The notes below the pieces were generated by a model that saw nothing but the letters and a program-made list of their open reading frames with translations, did no database searches and had not been told where the DNA came from. From Myxococcales bacterium (GTDB lineage: Bacteria > Myxococcota > Polyangia > Polyangiales > Polyangiaceae): 9,840 nt of DNA. Each line of letters opens with the position of its first letter. Position 1 is the stretch's first letter. Below, piece after piece: positions 1 through 7,103 of this stretch. The position numbers and the translations under genes are program-made. The DNA lies in contig JAGQIY010000458.1 in NCBI GenBank assembly GCA_020430865.1, forward strand, positions 1-9,840, read 5' to 3'.

Positions 1-106
1 CCTAGCTCTAACCCTAGCTCTAACCCTAGCTCTAACCCTAGCTCTAACCCTAGCTCTAACCCTAGCTCTAACCCTAGCTCTAACCCTAGCTCTAACCCTA
101 GCTCTA
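1..106. repeat. 12-bp tandem repeat array, about 8.8 copies
   Basis: The unit CCTAGCTCTAAC is repeated eight times without a mismatch from position 1 to 96. A ninth copy runs ten bases further (97-106) before the sequence diverges. The left end is cut by the window, so the array may be longer. Each unit contains CTAG and AGCT. On the minus strand the unit reads TTAGAGCTAGGG, like a TTAGGG telomere repeat with a six-base insertion, but nothing else suggests a telomere. The array touches the 3' end of the KstD-like gene: the gene's TAG stop (106-104) is formed by the last partial copy. In that gene's frame every unit reads TAG AGC TAG GGT, so the array is a run of in-frame stops. No coding role is visible. 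Confidence 0.97.
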
Positions 107-1828
107 CTCCGCCGCCGCCCGCTCACTGTTCCGCGCGGATTCTGCATCCGACGCCGCGTGCAGCGCCGCAGCGTAGCCGAACGTCATCGACGGTCCGATC
201 GTGCCCCCGGCCCCCGGATACGTGTTGCCCATCACGGCGGCCGAGCAGTTGCCGGTCGCGTACAAACCGGGAATGGCGCTGCCGTCCTCCTTCAGCACGC
301 GTCCGTCGACGTCGGTCACGAGGCCCCCCTTGGTGCCAAGGTCTCCGGGCCACACCTCGATGGCATAGAACGGCGCCTCCACGATTGGAGCGAGACTCGG
401 GTTCGGCTTGATCTTGCTGTCGCTGTAGTAGCGGTCGTAGAGGCTGTCGCCGCGCTGGAAGTCCTCGTCCTTGCCGGCCCTGGCAAAGGCGTTGAAGCGC
501 TCGATCTCCGCTTCCAGGCCCTCGGGATCGACGCCGAGCTTCTCCGCGAGCCCCGACAGTGTGCCTGACTTCTTGAGAAAGCCCTGACGTAGACGCCTCG
601 GCAGGCTGCTGTCTGGCTGCAGTCGGCTCGGCCCGAGCGGTCCGCACGGATACGAGCGTCGGTAGCGCTGATCGAAGATCAGGAACGCGGGGATGCTGGG
701 CGCCTCAGCGGAGTTTGCGGCGTACTGACCCTTGACCACGTCCACGTACGGGGCGGCTTCATTGGTGAAGCGCTTGCCTGCGCGGTTGACCATGACGCAA
801 CCGGGCATCGACTTCTCGACCACGAGGAGCCACGGGTATCCGTCAGGAAGCAGCGTCACGGGGGTCCACCAGGCGTCGTCCATGAGATCGACGGCGGCAC
901 CCAGCGCCTGCCCCATGCCGATCACCTCGCCGGTATTTCCCTCGCAGGCGGCGGTCCAGTCGCTCCCGATGGGCCCCGGCTGGTGCTGCTGACGGAGCTT
1001 CGCGTTCTTCGCAAAACCACCTGCCGCGAACAGCACACCCCGCTCGGCGCGGATCCTGAGCGTCTTGCCCTCCCGCGTCACCCTCGCCCCGACGACGCGC
1101 CCCTCTTCCTCGATCAGCTCCTCGCAGCTGGTGCCGAGCCACAGCGGCACGTCAGCGTCCAGCAGCGCTCGACGCAGGCGGCCGACCAGCGCGACGCCAA
1201 GGCACAGGCGACCATCACCGCGGCCCTTGCGACGCGCGCCGATGTCGACCCAGTAGCGCAGCATGACCCAGAACATCAGCACGAAGCTCCAGAACGAGAA
1301 CTGGACCAGCGTGTGCGCTTCCCTCGCGGTGAGGCCCATGCGCCCGAGCACCAGGCCCTGTCCCGAGCGTCGGAGGTTCCGCTCCTCCGGGCCAAGCTTC
1401 GACGCGCGAAAGGGTATCGGCTCGATGGAGCGCGCCCCGATTTTTCCACCTGGATGCTCGGGGTAGTAGTCGGGGTACCGCGGCACCGCCATGAACTTCA
1501 CGTCGCTGTTCGCCTCGAGGTAGCGCACCATCTCCGGCGCCTTGTCCACATAGGCGACGAGGCGCTCCTCGGGGACGCGGCCTTTCGTGATTCCCTTGAG
1601 GTAGGTCAGGGCGTCTTCCCGGGAGTCCCTCACCCCCACCCCCTCCATGTGAGGATTGTTCGGGATCCAGATATTCCCTCCGGAAAGACCGGTGGAGCCA
1701 CCGAACAGCTGAGTCTTCTCGATCACCAGCGCATCGAGACCGTGCTTCTTCGCCACCAGCGCCGCGGTCATCCCGCCACCGCCGCTGCCCACTACCAGGA
1801 AGTCCGTCGTATGGTCCCACTCGGTCAT
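104..1828 (-). CDS. FAD-dependent oxidoreductase, 3-ketosteroid-delta1-dehydrogenase-like (KstD family)
   Basis: This 574-residue flavoprotein probably removes hydrogen from a 3-keto-steroid-like ring (C1-C2 desaturation), using FAD. The N-terminus has the dinucleotide-binding motif GSGGGG at 14-19 with Glu37 at the ribose-binding position, followed by GGSTGLSGG at 43-51. Three regions resemble catalytic segments of KstD enzymes: PRYPDYYPEHPGG (116-128), NEAAPY ending at Tyr361, and NTYPGAGGTIGP (535-546). In the last, Tyr537 and Gly541 have the spacing of the Tyr487/Gly491 pair of Rhodococcus KstD1. The start at 1828 is preferred because the FAD motif follows at once and GAGG/GCGAG lies upstream; an in-frame ATG at 1885 would add 19 unconserved residues and overlap the P450 gene. 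It is last in the minus-strand operon, 13 bp after the P450. Substrate could be another cyclic ketone; the family assignment is firmer than the substrate. Confidence 0.85.
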   Translation of the reverse strand: MTEWDHTTDFLVVGSGGGGMTAALVAKKHGLDALVIEKTQLFGGSTGLSGGNIWIPNNPHMEGVGVRDSREDALTYLKGITKGRVPEERLVAYVDKAPEMVRYLEANSDVKFMAVPRYPDYYPEHPGGKIGARSIEPIPFRASKLGPEERNLRRSGQGLVLGRMGLTAREAHTLVQFSFWSFVLMFWVMLRYWVDIGARRKGRGDGRLCLGVALVGRLRRALLDADVPLWLGTSCEELIEEEGRVVGARVTREGKTLRIRAERGVLFAAGGFAKNAKLRQQHQPGPIGSDWTAACEGNTGEVIGMGQALGAAVDLMDDAWWTPVTLLPDGYPWLLVVEKSMPGCVMVNRAGKRFTNEAAPYVDVVKGQYAANSAEAPSIPAFLIFDQRYRRSYPCGPLGPSRLQPDSSLPRRLRQGFLKKSGTLSGLAEKLGVDPEGLEAEIERFNAFARAGKDEDFQRGDSLYDRYYSDSKIKPNPSLAPIVEAPFYAIEVWPGDLGTKGGLVTDVDGRVLKEDGSAIPGLYATGNCSAAVMGNTYPGAGGTIGPSMTFGYAAALHAASDAESARNSERAAAE

Positions 1829-1841
1829 CGGTTCACTCGCC

Positions 1842-3218
1842 TCAAGGGTTGGCTCGGCTCTCGCCCACCTGGGCCTGGGCTCCACTCGGCGGCTTGAAGT
1901 GCACGACGTTCGGTAGCCCGTTCTTTGGGTTGAGGGACAGTCGCGGGTTCTTTATCGGCGTGTAATCCGCAGGGATCCGGGGCTCTACGCCGCGCTGGAT
2001 CAAGGTCGCCAGGATCAGTCGGGCCTCCATCAGCGCGAAGTTCTTGCCCATGCACACACGAGGCCCCATCGAGAACGGTACGTAGGCGGCCTTGGGCAAG
2101 TTGCGCTCGAACTCCTTCGTGAACCGTTCCGGGCGGAAAACCTCTGGCTCCGGGAAGTACTCGGGGTTCTTGTGCATCACGAACGGGCTGATGAACACGT
2201 AGCACCCCTTGGGCAGCAGGTAGTCCCCGATCAGGACGTCCTCTGCGGGCTCGCGCATGAACGTCCAGACGGACGGCAGGACGCGCATCGCCTCCTTGAA
2301 CACCTGGTCGATATAGCCGAGGTTGTCGTCGATCGTTGGCTTGCGATCTCCGCACACTCGAGCGACCTCTTCCTGCATCTTCACCACCACCTCTGGGTGC
2401 TGACCGAGCAGGTACCAACACCACGTCAGCGCGTGCGCCGTCGTCTCGTGGCCAGCGAAGAAGAGCGTCATCGACTCGTCTCGGACCTGCTTGTCCCCCA
2501 TGCCCTCGCCAGCCTCGTCGCGCGCCTGGATCAGCATGCTGAGCAGATCGCCGCGGTCCTCCCCGGTGCGACGGCGCTCGTCGATGATGCGCTGCACGAT
2601 ACGGTCGATGTCGCCGATCGCCGCCATCTTCCGCCGGTTCTTGCGGCTGGGCCACCAGCCAGGCACCGGGATCGGTAGCTCGATGTGATCCACCAGCACC
2701 TGGTTGATGACCTTCATCGCCTCACGCACCGTCTCCGCCTGGCTACCGCGCACGTCCGCGTCGAAGAGGGTCTTGGCGACGATGCCCAAGGTCAGCTCCG
2801 TCATCTCGTGACAGAAGTCGACGCGCTCGCCCTCTTTCCACGCGTCAATCATCTGATCGGTGAAGTGGGTCATCACCTCGCCATAGGCGTCGATGCGTCG
2901 CTTGTGGAACGCGGGAAGGATCATCTTGTGCTGGCGCTTCCACGCGTCGCCGTCGGCGCTCAGCACCCCCTCCCCGAGGAACAGCTTGAAGATCTGCTTG
3001 TTGACCTTCGGCTTCAGGAACAGTTCAGGACGCTTGACGAGGATCTCGTGCACCGCCTCGGGATCGCTGACCTGCACCCACTCGTGGAACGCGACGGAGA
3101 AGCGGGCGACGTGGCCATACTTCTCGAGCAGACCAGAGACGAACTCGAGCTGGCCCGTCTGGAAGTCGACGGTGCTCCCCCACAGCCAGTGACCCCGGGG
3201 CCCCGGAGGTCGACGCAT
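1842..3218 (-). CDS. Cytochrome P450 monooxygenase (CYP102/CYP110-like heme domain)
   Basis: This is a soluble heme-thiolate monooxygenase of 458 residues. Visible landmarks, numbered from this start, are the N-terminal PPGPRG, helix C WKRQH (93-97), the I-helix AGHETT (255-260), the K-helix EAMR (309-312), PERF (363-366) and the heme loop FSMGPRVCMG (382-391) with Cys389 as the iron ligand. Helix C has His where many P450s have Arg, as in CYP102A1 (WKKAH). The AGHETT and FSMGPRVC motifs are of the CYP102/CYP110/CYP4 type and unlike the cholesterol C26 hydroxylase CYP125. There is no fused reductase, so a separate electron donor is needed. The start at 3218 follows GGGAG and begins directly before PPGP; an in-frame ATG at 3257 also has a good GAGG and would add 13 residues. 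The operon context suggests a lipid or sterol side chain as substrate, which is inference. Confidence 0.93.
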   Translation of the reverse strand: MRRPPGPRGHWLWGSTVDFQTGQLEFVSGLLEKYGHVARFSVAFHEWVQVSDPEAVHEILVKRPELFLKPKVNKQIFKLFLGEGVLSADGDAWKRQHKMILPAFHKRRIDAYGEVMTHFTDQMIDAWKEGERVDFCHEMTELTLGIVAKTLFDADVRGSQAETVREAMKVINQVLVDHIELPIPVPGWWPSRKNRRKMAAIGDIDRIVQRIIDERRRTGEDRGDLLSMLIQARDEAGEGMGDKQVRDESMTLFFAGHETTAHALTWCWYLLGQHPEVVVKMQEEVARVCGDRKPTIDDNLGYIDQVFKEAMRVLPSVWTFMREPAEDVLIGDYLLPKGCYVFISPFVMHKNPEYFPEPEVFRPERFTKEFERNLPKAAYVPFSMGPRVCMGKNFALMEARLILATLIQRGVEPRIPADYTPIKNPRLSLNPKNGLPNVVHFKPPSGAQAQVGESRANP

Positions 3219-3335
3219 CACCGCTCCCGGACTCTCTCTGACGCTTCGTACGTGCATGCTCTGCCTCGCTCTCGGGATCTGCTCGGTGGGTTGGGAGTTC
3301 TTGTTGGTTCGGGCTCGGGGGTGAGGCGCGCTGCT

Positions 3336-4082
3336 TCACGCCTTGATCGCCTGGGGGTGCTGGTCGAGCAGGTCCCGCATCCGGTCCAGCGCAAGCTCCA
3401 CGAACATCCCTTCGGCTTCCGCGAGGAGTTGTCCGTCGCTCGTGAGTTCGCCGACGACCAGCGTCGCGCGACCGACCACGTCCTTGATACGCGCGCGATA
3501 CACGACCGGCACGCCGAGACGCACCGGCTTTCGATACTTCACGCTCAGCTTGCCCGTCATGCAGACGACGCCGCGCCGGAGCGCTGCGGCACCCAATACG
3601 TGGTCGAAGCCCGCGGCGATGTGTCCGCCATGAACGCAGCCCGGGCCGCCCTGAAACAGCTCGCAGTAGCTGCCGCGCCCAACCACGTCGTCGCCCTCGA
3701 CGATCAGAGACAGGGGCGGCGCCGCCGGGTTGGCGTGGCCAATCACTGGGCCCCGATCAGCCCACTCCTCGTGAGCCGACGTGTCTCGCGCCTGATGCGC
3801 CTCGAAGAAGCTGCGAGACGGCGCGGCAGCCACGACTCGCCGCGCCTCGGCGACCGCCGCCGCCGCGCGCTCGAAGCAGTCCACGTCACCCTGACAGCGC
3901 ATCAGCTGGTCGCCGAGGTCGCGCAGCTCGCTCGCGAGTCGACGGCGCGCGCGCCAGGCGGGGTCCTGCGGCTCCAGGGGGACACGAAACCCGTGCGGCA
4001 GGTCACCCATCAGCTTCCGGTCGTCGGAGCCGGGGTGCGGCGCGTCCATGCGGGCGCTCGCGTCTGTCCGCGGCGCCTTCAT
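3336..4082 (-). CDS. PaaI-family hotdog-fold acyl-CoA thioesterase
   Basis: The 248-residue protein has a C-terminal hotdog domain with the family signature GPGCVHGGHIAAGFDHVLG (about 146-164). His151-Gly-Gly and Asp160 sit where PaaI-type thioesterases have their HGG motif and acidic catalytic residue. KLSVKYRKPVRLG (178-190) is the typical following strand. The first 110 residues are largely helical and charged, with an Arg/Glu-rich stretch at 43-90, as in longer actinobacterial-type members. The likely role is hydrolysis of acyl-CoA thioesters, perhaps recycling CoA from dead-end intermediates made by the neighbouring ligase. The ATG at 4082 follows the ligase stop directly (TGAATG), which suggests translational coupling because no strong Shine-Dalgarno is seen; Met12 (4049) is a possible later start. 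The acyl substrate cannot be told from sequence. Confidence 0.85.
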   Translation of the reverse strand: MKAPRTDASARMDAPHPGSDDRKLMGDLPHGFRVPLEPQDPAWRARRRLASELRDLGDQLMRCQGDVDCFERAAAAVAEARRVVAAAPSRSFFEAHQARDTSAHEEWADRGPVIGHANPAAPPLSLIVEGDDVVGRGSYCELFQGGPGCVHGGHIAAGFDHVLGAAALRRGVVCMTGKLSVKYRKPVRLGVPVVYRARIKDVVGRATLVVGELTSDGQLLAEAEGMFVELALDRMRDLLDQHPQAIKA

Positions 4083-5702
4083 TCAGCGAACCTGGATCTC
4101 GTCGGGAGAGTCCTGCGCCGTGGCCTTCGCCCACTTGTAGTCCGGCTTGCCGCTCGGAAAGCGCTCTACCTGACTCACCAGCTTCAGCTGCCGAGGCACC
4201 TTGTAGCCGGCGATGAACCTTCGCGCGTGCTCCTGCAGCGACTTGAGGTCGGGTCGCTTGCCTTCCCGGGGCGCGACCACCGCGGCCACGCGCTGCATCC
4301 ACTTGTCGTCTTCGACGCCAACCACCAGCACGTCGTAGACGTCGGGGTGGGACTTGAGCGCCTCTTCTACTTCCTCGGGGAAAATCTTCTCACCACCGCT
4401 GTTGATGCAGTTGGAGCCCCGCCCGTAGACCGTGATGCGGCCGTCTTCCTCGACCGTCGCCGAGTCACCAGGCAGCACCCAGCGCACGCCTTCGATCGTC
4501 ACGAAGCGCTCGCGAGTCTTCTCCTCGTCCTTGTAGTAGCCGAGGGGAACGTGACCGCTGCGCGCCAGCTTGCCGATCTTGCCGGACCCTGGCGCGAGCG
4601 GCTTCAGGTCGTCGTCGAGCACGCTGTTCGCCTCGTCCATGAAGAAGGAAGGACGGCCGTCGGTGCCCGTGTCTTCGCCGGGCACCGCGGAGCCCTGGTG
4701 GCCCGTCTCACTGGCTCCGAAGTTGTTGAGCACCAGGGCGTCCGGCACCAGCTCCTGCAGCTTGTCGCGCACCACTGGGCTGAGGACCGCACCCGAGGAG
4801 GCTATCGCCAGCATGCTGCTGACGTCGTAGTCGCCTCCTTCGAGCTCGTCAGCGATGGGCCTCCCCATGGCGTCGCCCACCAGCATGATGGTGTTGACCT
4901 CTTCCTCGGGGATCAGCTCGCAGATGCGCCTTGCGTCGAAGCTCTTGCCAGGCTGAATCACGAGCTTGCCGCCCGACAGCAGGCAGATCCAGCACGTCAG
5001 CTGGGCGGCGCCGTGAATGAACGGCGCGCAGGGCAACATGGTGACGCCACCCTCGGCGGCGGACGGCGCCAGCGCCTCCGGCGACTCGATGGGATCGCCC
5101 CCCGGGTTGCCGCCCTGAAGAGCCGCGAAGAACAGGTCCTCCTGGCGCCACATCACCCCCTTGGGCATGCCCGTGGTGCCACCGGTGTAGATGATGAAGA
5201 GGTCATCCCCGCTGCGAGGCTCGAAGGCGCGCTCTGGAGAGGCCTCCGCGAGCACCTGGTCGTAGTCGAACGCCTCCAGGCGCGGATCGATCTCCACGGC
5301 CGAGTCGTCCGAGAGCAGCACGCAGGTTCTGAGCTTCTCGGCGCCGAGCGCGGCGTCGGCGACGATCGGGGCGAACTCGCGTTGGCTCAGGATCGCGACG
5401 AGGTCGGCGTTCTCGACGAGATAGCGTAGCTCGTGAGCAACGTAGCGGTAGTTGAGGTTGATGCTCACCGCTCGAAGCTTCATCGCGGCGAGCATGCCCT
5501 CGACGTACTCGGTGCCGTTGAACAGATGCAGACCGATATGGTCCCCAGCCTTCACCCCACGGGACGCCAGGAAATTGGCGAGGCGATTCGCGCGCTCATC
5601 CAGCTCGGCGTAGGACAAGCGGCGGTCGCCGCTCACCAGAGCGAGGCGCTCGCCGAACGTGTCGACCAACGACTCGTAGAGATCCGCGATATTGAATTCC
5701 AT
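4083..5702 (-). CDS. Acyl-CoA synthetase (AMP-binding ANL family), FadD19/FadD17-like
   Basis: This 539-residue adenylating enzyme converts a carboxylic acid to its CoA thioester through an acyl-AMP intermediate. The core motifs are complete: phosphate-binding loop YTGGTTGMPKGV (172-183), NNFGASETG (326-334), the PGD aspartate near 413, the hinge segment GRGSNCINSGGEKIFPEE (428-445) and the C-terminal catalytic lysine in PSGKPDY (Lys519). The N-terminus (DLYESLVDTFGERLAL) and the FFAALQGGNPGGDP region resemble mycobacterial FadD19/FadD17, ligases of the cholesterol side-chain pathway. This resemblance is from memory of the family and should be tested. The start has a strong AAGGGGAG six to seven bases upstream. 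It is the second gene of the minus-strand cluster: a 163-bp gap separates it from the SCP2 gene and the thioesterase follows with no gap. Confidence 0.93.
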   Translation of the reverse strand: MEFNIADLYESLVDTFGERLALVSGDRRLSYAELDERANRLANFLASRGVKAGDHIGLHLFNGTEYVEGMLAAMKLRAVSINLNYRYVAHELRYLVENADLVAILSQREFAPIVADAALGAEKLRTCVLLSDDSAVEIDPRLEAFDYDQVLAEASPERAFEPRSGDDLFIIYTGGTTGMPKGVMWRQEDLFFAALQGGNPGGDPIESPEALAPSAAEGGVTMLPCAPFIHGAAQLTCWICLLSGGKLVIQPGKSFDARRICELIPEEEVNTIMLVGDAMGRPIADELEGGDYDVSSMLAIASSGAVLSPVVRDKLQELVPDALVLNNFGASETGHQGSAVPGEDTGTDGRPSFFMDEANSVLDDDLKPLAPGSGKIGKLARSGHVPLGYYKDEEKTRERFVTIEGVRWVLPGDSATVEEDGRITVYGRGSNCINSGGEKIFPEEVEEALKSHPDVYDVLVVGVEDDKWMQRVAAVVAPREGKRPDLKSLQEHARRFIAGYKVPRQLKLVSQVERFPSGKPDYKWAKATAQDSPDEIQVR

Positions 5703-5865
5703 GGTGCTCCCCTTGCAGTCCGTTCACGCCCTCGGCAGCTCTCGACTCACGACTCGGCGCGCTGCTGCACTGGGTCGGCGCGTCGCCAACCCGCCCCGCG
5801 CCGCGACCAAGCACGCCGCGAGCGCCTGGGTCACGGCGCGGCCCCGATCCTGATTCCGCGGGGCG
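5703..5865. other. 163-bp gap within the minus-strand cluster
   Basis: This GC-rich stretch separates the SCP2 gene from the CoA ligase. On the minus strand it ends in the ligase Shine-Dalgarno (AAGGGGAG, about 5709-5716). I see no convincing -35/-10 pair, no TnnAACnnGTTnnA box and no hairpin followed by a T-run. Read-through from the SCP2 promoter is therefore the simplest explanation, but a GC-rich promoter cannot be excluded. Confidence 0.5.
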
Positions 5866-6207
5866 TCAGCCCTTGAGCGGAGGCAGGAAGTTGTTCATCT
5901 TGCGCGCCAGCGGGATGCTACCGCTCACCTTGAGCTTGCGCGTCATCACGGCCTTTGCTCCGCCGAGATCGCCGTTGGCGAGCTTGACGTAGTCGTCCGC
6001 CTTCATCGTGTAGGTGACGCTGGCGTTCTCCGTCGACCCCTCGGACACCGCGACGGACTGGTCCTTCACGGAAACGGTCCACGTCCCACCACCATCACCA
6101 CTCAGCTCGTAGACGTAGGTCGCCTCCACGCCCTTCGCCTGATCCGAGATGAAGCGATCCTGGATAGTGTCGAAGTACTCCTGACAGCTCTCGATCCGCC
6201 CGACCAT
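5866..6207 (-). CDS. SCP2 sterol-binding domain protein (sterol carrier-like)
   Basis: The gene encodes a 113-residue stand-alone SCP2 domain, a small lipid-binding fold that carries sterols or fatty acyl chains in a hydrophobic tunnel. Family features are the N-terminal helix (QEYFDTIQDRF, 9-19), the strands around TWTVSVKD (42-49) and the C-terminal pattern MKADDYVKLANGDL (68-81) followed by RKLKVSGSIPLARKMNNFLPP (90-110). No signal peptide or membrane segment is present, so it is cytoplasmic. The start at 6207 is chosen because GGAGGA lies six bases upstream. The longer in-frame ATG at 6285 has no conserved sequence and would fall inside the KstR-like box. It is the first gene of the minus-strand cluster and likely hands a lipid substrate to the downstream enzymes; that role is inference. 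Confidence 0.9.
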   Translation of the reverse strand: MVGRIESCQEYFDTIQDRFISDQAKGVEATYVYELSGDGGGTWTVSVKDQSVAVSEGSTENASVTYTMKADDYVKLANGDLGGAKAVMTRKLKVSGSIPLARKMNNFLPPLKG

Positions 6208-6213
6208 GGGTTG

Positions 6214-6219
6214 TCCTCC
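6214..6219 (-). promoter_or_regulatory. Shine-Dalgarno of the SCP2 gene
   Basis: On the minus strand this reads GGAGGA, six bases before the ATG at 6207. It decides the start in favour of the 113-residue SCP2 protein over the 139-residue alternative beginning at 6285. Confidence 0.85.
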
Positions 6220-6277
6220 GTCGCTGGCTGTGTGTTCAGTCCAGCCGCTCACGGGAGCAGTCGTTTGCCCCCGTTTC

Positions 6278-6293
6278 TGAAACACGTTCTACG
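6278..6293 (-). promoter_or_regulatory. KstR-like operator upstream of the SCP2 operon
   Basis: On the minus strand this reads CGTAGAACGTGTTTCA. Its 14-bp core (6278-6291) fits TnnAACnnGTTnnA, the binding motif described for KstR, the TetR-family repressor of cholesterol catabolism in mycobacteria and rhodococci. It ends 70 bp before the SCP2 start codon. A perfect minus-strand TTGACA (6320-6325) lies upstream such that the box would cover the expected transcription start, a normal place for a repressor. The identical 16 bp recurs at 8225-8240 in front of another lipid gene. What binds it here is unknown. Confidence 0.7.
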
Positions 6294-6319
6294 AGGAGTT
6301 AGCGACCATTGCCGGAATG

Positions 6320-6325
6320 TGTCAA
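6320..6325 (-). promoter_or_regulatory. Candidate -35 element for the SCP2 operon
   Basis: On the minus strand this reads TTGACA, a perfect sigma-70 -35 hexamer. The -10 position 16-18 bp downstream holds only weak matches (around CTAACT, 6297-6302). The promoter is therefore half supported. Its placement just upstream of the KstR-like box makes it more credible. Confidence 0.4.
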
Positions 6326-6334
6326 GTACAAACT

Positions 6335-6398
6335 ATACCCTGGAGTATCGGTATACTTTGCAGTATATGTTCCTCGGTATTGGGATACTCTTGAGTAC
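6335..6398 (+). promoter_or_regulatory. Reiterated palindromic operators upstream of tetR
   Basis: Three 14-bp inverted repeats share one form: ATACCCTGGAGTAT (6335-6348), ATACTTTGCAGTAT (6353-6366) and ATACTCTTGAGTAC (6385-6398). A degenerate fourth, ATGTTCCTCGGTAT, fits at 6367-6380. The spacing is then 18, 14 and 18 bp, i.e. two pairs with equal offset. The stretch is much richer in A and T than its surroundings and includes TATACT (6352-6357), a possible -10. The last copy ends 12 bp before the tetR start and just before its Shine-Dalgarno. Autoregulation by the adjacent TetR protein is the likeliest use; the sites could also affect the divergent SCP2 operon. Confidence 0.65.
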
Positions 6399-6410
6399 TG
6401 GAGGCTGTAA

Positions 6411-7103
6411 ATGTCCGTAACTACTGACACTCCCCCGCGTAGGTTGACCCGAGACGAGCGCAGGGCACGCACGCGGGAAGATCTGCTGCAGGCCGCCGCC
6501 GCCGTATTCGGGCGCCGCGGGTACCACGGCGCGTCCCTCGATGAGGTCGCTGAGGCTGCCGGTTACACCAAGGGCGCGGTCTACTCGAACTTCGGCAGCA
6601 AGGAGGAGCTGTTCCTCGAGGTAGCGGAGCGCCACGTCGAGAACATCGTGAAGATGCTGCTCGGGGTGTTCGAGGACGCAGATCCCGATCGCCGCCTCGC
6701 CGTGCTCTTCGACCACGCGCGGAATCTCGCCTCCGTCGATGACTTCGTGCTGCTGGACATGGAGTTCCGGCTCTACGCGCGACGTCACCCAGAGGCGCGA
6801 GAGAAGCTCCAGCAGCGCGACAACGCCTTGATGCAAGGCTTCGGTGCGGCCCTCGAGTCGCATTTCCAGCAGGTCGGCGTGCGGCCAGAGCTCAACGCGG
6901 AGCAGATCGCCCGCACCGTCTGGGCTCTCGCGGACGGCTTGGCACTGCAGGGCGCGACGGATCCCCAAGCGGTCCAGCAGGGGCTGCCAGGGCTCGCGCT
7001 GCGCACCATGTTGAAGGGGATCGGACTCAAGCTGCCCGAAGCGCCCAAGCCCGAGCCAATCGCCGCCCCGGCCCATGCTCATGACGACGCCAGCAGTAGC
7101 TGA
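6411..7103 (+). CDS. TetR/AcrR-family transcriptional regulator
   Basis: The 230-residue protein has a classical TetR N-terminal DNA-binding domain: helix 1 around REDLLQAAAAVFGRRGYHG (22-40) and the helix-turn-helix ASLDEVAEAAGYTKGAVYSNF (41-61), followed by GSKEELF. Residues from about 75 onward form the helical ligand-binding and dimerisation part, too variable to read a ligand from. The tail (from about 209) is rich in Pro, Ala, His and Ser and probably disordered. GGAGG lies six bases before the ATG. The gene diverges from the SCP2 operon and overlaps the reductase gene downstream by 29 bp. It probably represses its own promoter through the ATAC...GTAT palindromes; it is the local candidate, not the proven one, for the KstR-like boxes as well. 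Confidence 0.93.
   Translation: MSVTTDTPPRRLTRDERRARTREDLLQAAAAVFGRRGYHGASLDEVAEAAGYTKGAVYSNFGSKEELFLEVAERHVENIVKMLLGVFEDADPDRRLAVLFDHARNLASVDDFVLLDMEFRLYARRHPEAREKLQQRDNALMQGFGAALESHFQQVGVRPELNAEQIARTVWALADGLALQGATDPQAVQQGLPGLALRTMLKGIGLKLPEAPKPEPIAAPAHAHDDASSS

Noticed and set aside
1..106. Array as a telomere or a CRISPR.
   Set aside because: The unit is not TTAGGG and the neighbouring DNA is ordinary bacterial coding sequence; there are no unique spacers between repeats, which rules out CRISPR.
1..106. Run of in-frame TAG codons as a sign of stop-codon recoding.
   Set aside because: The dehydrogenase is full length before the first TAG, and translation into the array would give only a low-complexity four-residue repeat.
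2685..5429. A 914-codon open frame on the plus strand, antisense to the P450, thioesterase and CoA ligase genes.
   Set aside because: It spans three well-supported minus-strand genes and their gap, is very rich in Arg, Val, His and Leu, shows no domain, and is the usual mirror frame of GC-rich coding DNA.
6208..6285. N-terminal extension of the SCP2 protein starting at 6285.
   Set aside because: The extension is unconserved-looking, would start inside the KstR-like box, and a GGAGGA precedes the internal ATG at 6207.
6411..7103. Naming the TetR protein KstR.
   Set aside because: Its helix-turn-helix is generic for the family, and its own promoter carries a different palindrome from the KstR-like boxes, so identity cannot be claimed from sequence.
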